Below are positions 36,201 through 49,589 of a stretch of DNA of 64,000 bases, in pieces. How positions within the stretch are numbered: position 1 is the first letter of the stretch; each line of letters opens with the position of its first letter. This DNA is from Symbiodinium natans. Its lineage: Eukaryota > Sar > Dinophyceae > Suessiales > Symbiodiniaceae. The DNA is taken from positions 186,001-250,000 of the forward strand of contig CAJNDS010002309.1 in the NCBI GenBank assembly GCA_905221605.1, given 5' to 3'. The notes beneath the pieces are model-generated. The model was not told where the DNA came from and did not search any database. It was given only the letters and a program-made list of their open reading frames with translations. Made by a program: the position numbers and the translations under genes.

Positions 36201-39200
36201 TTCAGGGACACGAAGACCCACCAAGGGAAGATATAAAATGTCCCAAGGGCCACCGAGGAACAGAGGGCCTGAATGTTTAGAATAGGTTCTGGGGGTTATG
36301 ATGGTATAGCTATAAAGGGACCCTAAGGGAATACTACTGGTAATTATTCCGACCCCTTTGATTTCCCTAAACCCTAAACCCTAAACCCTAAACCCTAAAC
36401 CCTAAACCCTAAAGTTTGTAGAGTGGGCTATGGGGTACTTCATTCCCTCATCCCCTACCAAGAAGGAGCAAGCTTGCTGCAAACTGGAAGCGCAGGCCCG
36501 CTGGAGCTCGTTGTGGTCATCAGAGTTTAGGGTTTAGGGTTTAGGGTTTAGGGTTTAGGGTTTGGGGTTTAGGGTTTAGGGTTTAGGGTTTAGGGCTTCC
36601 AGCGCTTGACTCTCGCTTGTTTTGTGGCTCTCCTCTGCTGCTGCTGGCAGGACCCCTAAACTCCCACACAAACCCTAAACCCTAACACCTAAACCTAAGA
36701 ACCAGAAGGTAAACTCTAAGCCCTAACCCTGAACCCTAAACCCTGAACCCTGAACCCTAAAACCCTAAACCCTACACCCTAAACCCTGAACCCTAAACCC
36801 TGAACCCCCTGTAGGCCTCTTCAGGAGCAAGGATTTGAATGTCCAGGCCTGCCGGGGTGTTGAGGTTCTTAGGATTTTAGGGGTTTAGGTGTGGGTTTAA
36901 GGTTTAGGGTTTAGGGTTTAGGGTTTAGGGTTTAGGGGTTAGGGGTTAGGGTTTAGGGTTTAGGGTTTAGGGTTTAAAGTTTAGGGTTTAAAGTTTAGGG
37001 TTTAGGGTAACCCCCTCTGGGTTCGCCCAGAGGGGTGCCCCGGTAGGCGCCAATCTCGAGGCAGCGCTGTTTGGGGTTTCAGGTTTAGGATTTAGGGTTT
37101 AGGAATGAGGTACCCTATATACTCCCTTTAAGGGTATGTATAGGGCCCTGATTAATGGCCGGGGTTTTGAGGGTCTTGGGATTTTAGGGCTTAGGATTTT
37201 AGGATTGCCAAGGGCTTCAATCACAGGATTCTAGGTGTTGGGATTTTGGGGGCTTAGAGGATTTGAGGGTAGAAAGGATGTTGGGGTTAAGGCCCTAAAC
37301 CCCGAACCCTAAACAGCAAATCGTTTGACTCTTGATATATTCGTCCTCCAAGTGAACGCCCGCCTATATTGTCTAGAATATTCGTCCATTAGAGGTTAGT
37401 CTCTTAATTTCCCTTGGAGTTCGAGAAACGTTTGTCTAAGTCTCTTCTTACGAATCGAACTCACATCCAGCAATTGTAAGTCTACAGAGTCTATACGACT
37501 ACAATTTCAGTAATGCAGTGGTTGTGTTTTGCTCAGTATTCTATTTATGATATCAAGTCGCTAGTGTAGTTAAACCCTAAACCCCAATTCAAGCTCTCAG
37601 GACCCTTGCCTGGGCTGAGGGTGGCTAAACCTGCGGAGTTCAAAACGGTGCTTCGCTATGGCGTTGACAGGGCCTACCTAGAGGGGAAGAAACCCCCCAA
37701 AAAAACAGGGCAATAAGGGCGCCTTTGGGCATCCTCGCTTGTTAGGCGGTTTAGGGTTTAGGGTTTAGGGTTTAGGGTTCAGGGTTTAGGGTTTGACAAC
37801 GCGCCTGCAAAAGGCTTCAAGCTTTAAGGCTTAAGGCTTAAAAGCCAGGTACAGCGCGAAGGGCTTCCAGAGTCGGCATTTTGAGGCTGCAAGGTCTCAA
37901 GACCATCCTGGGGTACAGGCTCTGATGCCTGTACGGCTCTCACCCGATCAAGGCGCGAGCTGCGGCTGGCTTCTGACAATGTCCGGCCGGATGCCTTCAA
38001 CTTCTGGCTCAGCGCATGGTGCAGCAGCGCCTCACAAACAAGCGCCTTGGCAAACCGCGTTCTCTCGATGCTCTTCTGCCGCTTGCAATACCTCAGAAAC
38101 AGTGAGGCCCTAAACTACCCTAAAACCGTAAAACCCTAAGCCCTAACGCCAATACCCTACAACCCCTCAAAATCCTAAAGCCTTAAACCCTAATACTCTA
38201 CTACCCCAACACCCTAACACCGCCCTGATTCCCAAAATTCCCCAAACGATCCTGAGTTCCGAAGGCAGCGGGCTGAGTGGATGATGGTGACATCACTACA
38301 CGGGAGTTTCCGAAAATAGGGGTACCATTTTAGGGGGTCCCTTTAAGGGGATACTAGTTTGGTTGGGCTATAAACAGAGTAGTTGTGCCTATCGTGTCTC
38401 GCTCGGAGTCCTATACATTCATTGCGTTGCTGAGAGGTTTAGGGTACCCAAGCAAGATGGCCCGTGGCCTAAGGGTCCATGTACCTAGATAGGGAATACT
38501 TGGGCCTTAGAGTATCTCCAAATAGAGACTTTTGGACCCTTAGGTGTGTGTTTGAAAATTCCCCTTCCCCCCCCCCCCCCCCCCACAGGGAGCAACTCCT
38601 GACGACCGCTGCGCAGGTACTTGCTAGGAAGGTGCGTATTTGTTAGTCAAGCTTCCAAGCGATGGATCTTACCCTTCCTGCTTCAACACAAGGGTGGGCA
38701 AGATCCATCGCTTTGTTGCTGCACGCCCCTGGAGGCTTAGAGATATGGACGGAGGATGTGGGGCCGTGAGCAAGTTTTCCAACTTTTGTGGCGTTAGGCT
38801 TGTAGCTCGGGCAGATCATGAGCCGTTTGTGGTACCTATACCCGGCCTAGAAGGAATTGTAAGCCCACATAGTGACGAATGAGCGCCCAACACGTAGAGC
38901 AAACCCTGCAAACCCTAAGCCCCTTGCTTGGAACCCCTTGAACCCTTGAGTCCCTTGAGCCCCCTGAACCCCCTAAACCCTTAGGGTTTAGGGTTTAGGG
39001 TTAGACCCTAAACCCTAAGCCCTAAACCCGAAACTCCCCTAAACCCAGTGCACCTTCGGTGTCATGCCGCTTCAGGTACTTCTCAACCTTCATGTTAGGG
39101 GTTTAGGCGTTTAGGGGTTTAATTAGGGTTCAGGGTTTAGGGTTTCGGGGTTCGGGATTCAGGTGTAGGGTTTCGGGTTTAGGGTTGCGCTCTGCCAAGA

Positions 39201-42200
39201 AAAAAGAGCTGCTTGAGGTCTCCTGCCCGAAATCACGCCAAAGCGGTTGTCAGGTTTACGGGTGGGGTTTAGGGAGTTTAGGGGGTTGAGGGTTTGGGGT
39301 TTAGGGTTTGGGGTTTGGGCTTGGGGTTTTGAAGGCTTTGGCGTGCTATGATCTCGCCGACGAGAATGCATTATGTCGAGAGAAGGGTTTAGGGTTTAGG
39401 GTTTAGGGTTTAGGGTTTAGGGTTTAGGGTTTAGGGTTTAGGGTTTAGGGTTTAGGGTTTGGGGTCTGGGGTTTAGGGTTTGGGGGCTTAGGGTTCTGCT
39501 AGCTGCACAGGCTCTTAGTACGGGCCCCAAGCTTCGGAACCTCTATTCATCTCTTGCCCAGTTCTGGGGTGTACCGGTAGGGTTTAGGGTTTAGGGTGTA
39601 GGGTTTAAGACCTACGGTTTAGAGGGTGGGGCAGGGTACGCTTGTTTCTCTGCTGGCTAGCGGCTAGCTTGATCAAAGGGGGAACTCAGAGGCCAAAACT
39701 TGCACAGGCATACCACTGGGCTTCCAAGAAGCTTCTCATGCAAGAGCCATGAACATAGTGTCATTGCCAGGGAAACCAGCTTTGAAGGCTTTTTTTCTTG
39801 CATAAGGCTGAACAAGGTCTAATCGGTTTTTCCATACGCTTTGCCTAAACGTGCCTCAACATAAGCTGACGGGCTTGGGTGTTACTGAAAAACGTTGGGG
39901 CCGACCTCAATGCGTTGTGCTGAATCGTACGCTGCTGCAGAACAAACCTGACACCCTTTGTATCTTCGTAGCTCAGTAACAATTTTTAATAATGGCACCC
40001 CCTTTGCTGGGTTGGTGACTTTATAAGGAAATCCAGAACCAAAGAAAAAGCAAAGAATACCACTGGGCTACCAAGCTATACACGGGGACCCTCTAGGGGT
40101 ACAAACTTCGGGGTACGAGCCTTACAAACCCAAATCTGCCCCACTAGACCCAAGAGCAACCTGGGAGTATAAGGGGGTGCCCTTTTTGGTTGCTCTAAAC
40201 TATAAACTCTAAACCCTAAACCCTCAAGCACCCGATAACATATCAAGCCCCATCTCTCTGACGGGGTCGACCTTCGAAATCACGCTCCGGTCGTGTGCGC
40301 GCTGCTCAGTCAGCCAGAAGATGGCCGGCCTCGGATTGCCCTAAGCACTAAACGCTGTAAACCCCTAACCCTAAACCCTAAACCCTAAACCCTGAACCCT
40401 AAACCCTAAACCCTAAACCCTAAACCCTAAACCCTAAACCCTAAACCCTAAACCCTAAACCCTAAACCCTAAACCCTAAACCCTACCGGCGGGGGGCCTT
40501 GGCCCAACAGGCAACCGGCGAAAGCCGTAAGCGTTATATACTCCCTGAGTCCCCTTCGGTCTATATGTGGGTAGTTCATTACCCTTCATTGGGGAACCCA
40601 GTCACGCTATAAACCCCAAGGGCCTATGCCTAAACGTAAGGAGCCAGCCCATGCAACCTCCCTTGGATTTGGGTGCATCCACGCAATGGCGCCTCAGATT
40701 CTTGGGGGCGATGGGCGTGGTTTCTAGAGTTTAGAGGTGGGAAACCAGGCGGGCTTAGGGATTATGGAGCTTCCCTGAACCCTCGACTATTTCATGTATG
40801 TAGTGCAATTTTCGCTCTCTGCGCACCGATGTCATTCAAATTTCGCTCTCTGGGCACCGGTGCTGTTGAAGTTTCGGTCAATCGGTTCTGAGCCTTGTGT
40901 CTAAGGTTCAAGGTACAATGCCTAGGAGGTTAGGGTTTAGGGTTCAGGACATAGGGTTTAGGGTTTGAGGGCTTAGGGTTTAGGGCTCAACCTCTCCAAG
41001 CCTCCGAGCGCTACCCAAGAGGCACGCCAGTGGCCCGCGCGCGAACTACGGCGAGCTTGACCCAATCCTGGATCGGGCCGTCCTTTGTCTGACCTCACAG
41101 GATTGGGGCTTTAAGGGCTTTAGGTTTAAAAGCCCCGGAACCCCTAAACCCTAAACCGTAAACCCTAAACCCTAAACCCTAAACCCTGCTTCAGGTCTTT
41201 AGGGTTTAGAGGTCCACAGTCAGGTTAAGGTTTAAACTCCTACAACCCACCTACCCTACAACCCACGCACCCTAAAATCCTGAAACCCATTGACCTAATC
41301 CCTAAAACCCGAAGCCCCTTGAAACCCTAAAGCCCTAAAGCCTTGAGACCCCAGTATGGTACATAATCGTGGAATCAGAAAACCAGAGATCAGAACCCTG
41401 TAAAGGAGGTTAGGGACCATATTCACCCTTAGAACAAACCCTAAGCCCGAAACACCTATCCGCCCTGAGACCCCCCTCCTCCCCCAAGGTCCATTTTCTT
41501 AAGGGCCTCTCTAGACCTCAGGGTTTCAGGCCTTATGAGACCCGGGCACAAAATAGGAGTAGCGTACTGGAAGGTTGCCTACAAGTAAAAGGTCGATGTT
41601 CCCCCGCATCCGCTCTCTTGGACCCGTATCCGGGTAATTACGTCGGAGACCAATCCTATAAACCCTAAACCCCTAACCCTAAACCCTAACCCTAAACCCT
41701 AAACCCTAAACCCAACGATCGGACATCTTCCATCTGCTCAGAGATCTGTCACCGACCGACTCTTTGAAGGCGGCATCGCAGGGAACTGAACTCATCACAC
41801 TGTTCTTCGGGCCACGTCACTTCCACCTGCCTTGCCTAGACACGTGGCCTGAGTGGAGTGGGATATTCCTCTGATTATTCGCCGCTGTGTTGCTACGCCA
41901 CTACGCGTTTTCGTCGCTTTTGTTGGGGGGGGGGGGCAGGGGGGGGGTAGTTACGTCGACAACTACCAGGCAGTCTTTTACCTCATGCTCGGGGAGTGTC
42001 TACTTGAAGTGCAGAGAAACCTGCCTGCAAGCCTTACCTTAGACGTCAACGAAGCCGACCCTGCAAATACCGGGAAAAAACATCCCTGTAGCTAAACCCC
42101 TGCTGGGTAAACCCGAAACCCTAAACCCGAAACCCTAAACCCTAAACCCGAAACCGAAACCCTAAACCCTAAACCCGAAACCCTAAACCCGAAACCCTAA

Positions 42201-45200
42201 ACCCGAAGTTGACCCCGACTGAGGCCGCAGCACATGCGCCAAACGTCGCCCTTGGCCACGTCGTGGGACATCAGAACCTCTGGCGCAAGGAGAAACGGCA
42301 GGGTTTAGGGTTTAGGGTTTAGGGTTTAGGGTTTAGGGTTTAGGGTTTAGGGTTTAGGGTTTAGGGTTTAGGGTTTAGGGGTTCAGAGTTTAGGGTTTAA
42401 GGGTTTGGGGGTTTAGAGGGGTTTAGGAGTTCGGGTACCAAGGCAATACGAAACAAATTATGCCTAACTCTGCATACTTTGGGGCTTCGAGCTGAGCGTG
42501 TAGGGCTTAGCAGTCAGATTGTTAAAACCCTAGAGGCCCTAGATGCTAAAAACCCAAGTCGCGAAGTTGCACAGCTCGAAGCTTCAGTTTGGGTCTTGGC
42601 ACGACCATGAGCATGAAACAAAAACTGCTACCGGTTAGGGTTTAGGGTTTAGGGTTTAGGGTTTAGGGTTTAGGGTTTAGGGTTTAGGGTTTAGGGTTTA
42701 GGGTTTAGGGTTTAGGGTTTAGGGTTCAGGGTTTAGGGTTTAGGGTTGAGGGTTGAGGGTTTAGGGTGTAGGGTTTAGGGTTTAGGATTTCGGGTTTGCG
42801 ACCTAGGCAGGAACCCAAGGGCCACAGCTTGTAGGCTGCGGCTTTGGATTTAAGCCATATAGTCCCTTAACCGGAAAGATAGAGGGACATACAGTACCTA
42901 TCCTGCCCCGAAACCCTAAACCCTAAACCCTAAACCCTAAACCCTAAACCCTAAACCCTAAACCCTAAACCCTAAACCCTAAATGGAAGCCAACCCTTGC
43001 ACTCCCAGACCTCTAAACGCCTGAATTGGGATGTTCCCCCTTCTACTTACAGTCCTTAATAGGGATTTTTGTACCCCCCACTATGATCCCCTTTAAGGAC
43101 TTTTAGTATAAGGCGGAACATCCCAATGTCCCCCCAAAGCCCCGAAATGCCCGAAACCCGAGGGGTCCCGCATCTTTGGGACCCCTTGCAGGCAGCCCCC
43201 GTAACGAAAGAGCCCTTTAAAATTATAGTCATAGGAAATTCCCGAACCAAAGCCCCCATCCGCCCCCATCCGCCCCAAAAAAAACTAAACCCTAAACCCT
43301 AAGCCCTAAGCCCTAAACCCTAAACCCTAAACCCAAAACCCAAAACCCTAAACCCTAAATAAATACTAAAGTTGAGTTGAAAACGGACTTCTGGCCTCCT
43401 CCGTGTCGCGCTTGACGACCCGCACCTGGCCATCCTGATCAATGCACGATCTGCAGGCGAGGGGAACTTGTCACAGTTTAGGGTTTAGGGTATAGGGTTT
43501 AGGGTTTAGGGTTTAGGGTTTAGGGTTTAGGGTTTAGGGTTTCGGGTTTAGTCACTTAACGCAGGCTGGGGTTTCTTACTGTTGTCTAGCAGGGAATGAG
43601 GAAATTAGGGCTCTATATAATCCCTGAAAGTGTATATATAGGGCCCGGATTCCCTCATTCCCAAACCAACGGTAAATTAACCAGGTTGAGGTTCCCCCTT
43701 GTACCAAGAATCCTTATAGGGATCATAGCACCCCCCCCAATTATGATCTCTATGGAGGACTGCGAGTATAAGGGGGAATGTCCCAAGAGGTTGGGGGTTT
43801 AGGCTGTGTAAACGCCCAAGACAGGATAACATGTGCCGCGCGAGCCATGTCGAAATCTGAGCAAGTATAGACTTGCTAAGTCAAAGCAGCTTTCAAGTAG
43901 AGGCCACGCGGGGGAGAGCACTTTTTAGAGCTTTCAGAGTTCAAGGGCTGTAGTGTTATAAATTAGGGTTCAGAAAAAAGATTTCGTTGAATTACTCCTT
44001 TCCTTGTACCACTCAAGTCGTCTTGCTTTTCTTGGGGCGTTGCATTCGCCTTGTCGCAGTTCCCATATGGAGGTTTCCCCAACTAGGGGTACCCTCGATA
44101 TACCCCAAAATAGTATCATCCTTATTATATAGGAACCCCCCCAAAAGGGTACGCCCTAGTTTCGGAAACCCCAATATATTCTGCCTCACTTCGACCCTGC
44201 TATTCATCCACTCGCCCTTCTGCACTAGACCCAAACACCTGTAAATCCCGAATCCCAGACCCTAAACCCCCACACCTTGGGATGCCGTCCTGAATAGGGA
44301 CTACAATAGGGGGCACTATAATCCCTATTAAGGGCTGGGGAACATCCCAACCTGCACCCCAAAACCCAAAACCCTAAACCCGAATTGAACCCTAAACCCT
44401 AAACCCTCAACCCTCAACCAAAAATTTAAAACCTGACCCCTAATTAAACCCCCAAACCCCCAACCACCTCTGGCAGCACGAAGGTCTTGTCGTGCGACCC
44501 GTACTCCTCAGCCTGAATCCACGCAAGGCCTTAATACGTCCTAGGGTTTGGTGTTTACGAATCCTAAACCCTGAGCCCAATGTCGGGGCACCCAGACTCC
44601 CCGCCTACATGTTGGGGCGTTTAGGTTGACCGGGTTTAGGGTTACTTTTGGTGCAGAGGCTTTTTGGTTCGGCTTTGGGGGTTAGGGCTCAGGGTGGCAT
44701 TCCCAGTTCTGTTAAACCCTGAAGGCTACGGCACGGTAGAGGATGGTTGCCGCATTCTGGTAAGGTTTTGGGGGGTTTGGGGGGGGGGGGGGGGGCTCAG
44801 GGTTTAAGATCTGATGCCTCAAGCAGACGCGATCTGCCTGCGACGCGGAGAGGCGCGGTCCAGGACTGGGAGCACGTGCGGCGGGTGCCCGCATCGTCTT
44901 TCCGTGCTGTAGCCTTCACGGGGTCTCTGAAAACCACCAGCGTCACCAGGCAGTCATGCGTCTTCTTGGCAGCCCGTCGAACACGAAGGCTGCCATGTGA
45001 TCGTGACACTCGCTGGCAGGTCATCAGAGGTGTGGTGTCCACACTGAAACCGCAACAAGACAGGCTCCAGCGTAGCTTGGTTCAAAACTGAGGAGCGCTC
45101 TTTCAGCAGTGTTTTTGCTGCCTACGTCGGGCATCTCCGCAGAACTTATGGCAGTGCCGCAGCAGGCATACTTCTTGACACGTCTGATGACAGTGTCTTC

Positions 45201-48200
45201 TGCACTTTCTACCTTCTCCTCCGCCCTACCTTGCACCATGATGCGACCCTAAACCCTAAATCTTGACACTGCTGGAGGCTCCACACGCAACGTCTCACTC
45301 ATGCTACACGTGCAATGTGCCCAGAAATCAACTTCGTTCTGCGGCAGATTGAGGACAAGTATTGGGTTTAGGTTTAGGGTTTATAGGGTTCAGGGTGTAG
45401 GGTCTCCAAGCTTCGGGATTTATAGTAAACCATTTGGGTCCGGAGGCTTACGTCTTTGGGTTTGGGGGGAATTTTGAAGTTTAGCGGTAAGGGTCTGAGT
45501 TGTCCCAAAGCATCCTTATTTAGGGTTTACTTGAAGAATCGGGGAACGTACAACCCTGAACTCTCAGCCCTTCCAGCAAGCCCGAGCGTCTTCCTTGGAG
45601 GATCCCAAGTCTAGCTGCACTCAAATGCCCAGTAAGTTAAGGTTAGAAAAGTAGACTTATAATTGGGGTCTTACATACCCATGAACCTCCAAGTAGGGTA
45701 CTGTAGTTTCATGGTCCCTTGTTTTGGGCCCTGAAGTGGGGCACCCTTACCTACCCCTTACAAGCCCTACAAAACCCAAGAACCCATCCCTCAGAACCCC
45801 GTATAAAGACGGTAGGGGACCAAATTAAGGGACCATGTAACTTCCCCAAACCCCAAACCCCAAACCCCAAACCCCAAGCCCCAAACCCCAAACCCCAAAA
45901 CCCCAAAACCCCAAACCCGAAACCCCAACCCCTAAACCCTAAACCCTAAACCCTAAACCCTAAACCCTAAACCCTAAACCCTAAACCCTAAACCCTCAGT
46001 TGGGGGGACCTACCCGGCCCACCTTGGCGGCCATGAGCCCAACGTTAGATGTGGCACCTCACGGAAATGCGGACCGTTGAAGATCCCGAAGAGCCCAATA
46101 CCCCTGAAATAGGGCTTCAGTTTAGGGTTTAGGATTTAGGGTTTAGGGTTCAGGGGTTTAGGGTTTAGGGAGGAATATACCTTAAACTCAGGTGCCCTAG
46201 AAAGTTCAACGCATGTTCCCTCTGGGTCTTGGCACTTGGGTCTATGGTTTAAGGATTTACAGGGCAGATGGCTTTAGCTGTAGGGTTTCGGGATACCGTT
46301 TACGGGGGCTTATAGGGCATAGGGCTTACAGGGCTTAAGGACTTATCGAGTTTAGGGTATAGTCCCTACGGATTTGTAAGGTGCAGGGTTTAGGGAGGGG
46401 TTATCTAGGCTTTTGGTCTAGAAGATTCAAGTCATAGGATTCATAGAAATTAGGAGTTGGTGTGATTTAGAGTTTATGGTTTAGGGTTTAGGGCCACGCC
46501 AAGCAAGCTGCAAAAAACCCAAGCGCCCTAAAGCTCTAAGCCAAACACCCAAACCCCATCTACTATTTGCTTAAGGACCCCTAAAACATGGAAACTAACA
46601 CAATCCCTATATTGCCCTTGTAAGGAAGAGTATTTTCATCTTTTTCCGGGGAGTTCTTGAGCAATTGGTAGCCATGAGGCCCCCAACAGCCGCACCAAAC
46701 CACCAGCCCACAACTCATGGGTTTCCCTAACCCTAAACCCTAAACCCTAAACTCCTCTATCCCCCCCCACCCAGGTTCCCCCCTTGAAGCTATCCCTTAA
46801 TTATGGGGGGGGGGGGGGGGGGGGGGGGGGGAACCTAGAGGGTAGGGGTTTGGGGTTTTTTGGGGTTTAGGGTTTAGGGTTTGGGGGGGTTTTGGGGTTT
46901 GGGGTTTAGGGTTTAGTTTAGGGGGGGGGGGGGGGGGGAGAACCCATGAACTGTTAAAAACACCAGCCCCAAAAGCCACAATTCGCAACGCTTCAAGGCT
47001 TGAGCTCCAAAACCAACAAGGCTCAGGGTTTAGGGTCTAGGGTCTAGGGTTTAGGGTTTAGGGTTTAGGGTTTAGGGTTTAGGGTTAGGGTTTAGGGTTT
47101 AGGGTTTAGGGTTGAGGGTTGAGGGTTGAGGGTTTAGGATTTAGGATTTAGGGTTTGGGGTTTAGGGGCTTAGGCCTATCTTGGCCGGGTCCAGCTTGCC
47201 ATTCTTCTTGCAGTCCTCGAACACCTCGGGCTTCGGGCTTTGGAAGGTTTTTTTCTGGAAATTAAACCCCTGAACCCTAAACTCTAGACTCTTAACCCCA
47301 AACCCTAAACCCTAAACCCTAAACCCTAAACCCTAAACCCTAAACCCTAAACCCTAAACCCTAAACCCTAGAAGTGTTCCTTCTAAGCAACTTCGAGGAC
47401 CGCGGACGTCGTGTTCAGAGTGTAACCAGAGAGGGGGTCATTGGGCTTAGGCCTTTCTGGGCATCCGGTTGTTGTGTCTTTAGGGTTTCTACTATTCCCC
47501 AAAAAATAAAATGAAAATCCCTGCATTGCCCTTATAAGGATTTGTTGTTATTTTATTTATTTCCTTGTTTTTTTTGGGGGGTTCTTAAGCAAATACTAGG
47601 GTTTCATAATTCAATTTGAGCTCGAGGTGTAAGGGTGACTAGTCGGCCCTAAACCCTAAACCCTCAACCCTCAACCCTCAACCCTAAACCCTAAACTCAT
47701 GGGTGGGCTCGCGGACTCCAATGCTTCAGGGCTCAAGGGGGCCTTAGGGTTTAGGGTTTAGGGACCTACTGTAGGGTTTAGGGTTTAGGGTTAAGGGTTA
47801 AGGGTTTAGGTTTTAGGGTTTTGGGTTTCGGGTTTAGGGTTTAGGAAAGTCTGACACAAGTAAACGACTCCGAGCAGCAGCGTCGTAGATGCCTGAATAG
47901 CACCGGTCAGGAATCACAAACTTCGCGTCGCAAAGGGTGTCTTCCTGCACTAGGATGGCCCTCAAAAACCCTCTGAAAACTACTCCTACATATCTCCTAA
48001 ACCCTAAACCCTAAACCCTAAACCCTAAACCCTGAACCCTAAACCCTAAACCCTAAACCCTAAACCCTGAACCCTGAACCCTCTTAAACCCAAGAAGGGA
48101 AAATGCAAGATATCCCCGGGGCCTACCTAGTGCAAAAGCGCGCAGGGCTTCGCTGGAAAGGACTGTGCCCGGTATCAGGAACTAAGGTGGGGCAAGGGCC

Positions 48201-49354
48201 AAATTCCCCACAAAAGCCCAAAGGAAGCCCTTTAGAAAGGAAGGTCCGGAAGATTGGCTAAACCCGAAGATAAACCCTACACACCCTAACTAGCGTTCAA
48301 TCTGGACATAAGATGCCAAGAGCCGCCACAGGGTTGAAGGTTTCGTGGGTTTAGTCCGGGGTTAAGGTTGCTGTCAGAATTTCCAACCCCCAAACCCCAA
48401 AAACACCCTAAACCCGAAACCCTAAACCCTACACTTCCTCCCATCGATTCCGATCACCCTAAAGCCTAAACTCTAGACCCTAAACCCGAAACTAGGGGCC
48501 TCAACCCCTATTTCCCTTGAGACACTCAACGTTCAACCTGGGATGCAGTAGGGTTTAGGGTTTAGGGTTTATAGGGGTTAGGGTTTAGGGTTTAAGGTCT
48601 CATACGGAGGGATCCTAATCTAGAACAACCCCCGCTCTGAGGGCTCAAGGTTTCCGGGCGCTGTCTGAAGTACGCTGCCACAAGGTTTAGGGTTTAGGGC
48701 TTAGGTTTACTCAAGACACCCGCACTGATGATGGTAACCAGCACACTGCTCAGCAGGGAGGCAGCAGGATAAATTTCTCACAAAGTTGCCCCTAAAACCT
48801 GAACCCTAAACCCTAAACCAAGGCCATTTGGCACAGGACGGAGTGCCTTTCAGCTAAATCTTGAACCCTAAAACCTGCTTCAGTCCCTAACCTTCAAATT
48901 AAACACTATGTAACTTAGCAGCCCAGCAACCATTTTATAATAAGGGCACCCTTTTTTTGGCTGGTGACTTTATAAGGGAACCCAGAAACAACAACAAGGG
49001 GAAAGGGCACCACTGGGCTAGCCAGAAATATGCAATTAAACCCCCTACACCCCTGACACACCTTAAACCCCCAACCCTAAATCCAAAAAAGTTAACCTTG
49101 AACTCTGAGCCTGAGAGAACCCGAAGCCGTAAACGCCTTGGTCCACATGCGTCCGGCATCACGCACGGCCGCAGCCATGGAGGCATCGACAATGACATCC
49201 GAAGGCACCTATAGCGAAAAAAGGCTACCGAAGGGGCGGGGGGGGGGGGGGGGGCCCTTGGGGGGGGGGGGGGGGGGGGGTAGGGGTGGAGGGGTTTAGG
49301 GTTTAGGATTGAGGCGGGGGGGGGGGGGAGGGGGGGGGGGGAGGGGGGGGGGGG

Positions 49355-49386
<32 letters not shown>

Positions 49387-49426
49387 AGGGGGGTCCTTTA
49401 GAAATGGTCGAAATGCCAAGGACGAA

Positions 49427-49474
<48 letters not shown>

Positions 49475-49554
49475 CCTGATGATGATGATGATGATGATGA
49501 CGACGACAAGGACGACCAAGACAAGGATGAGGATGAGGATGAGGATGATGATGA

Positions 49555-49589
<35 letters not shown>

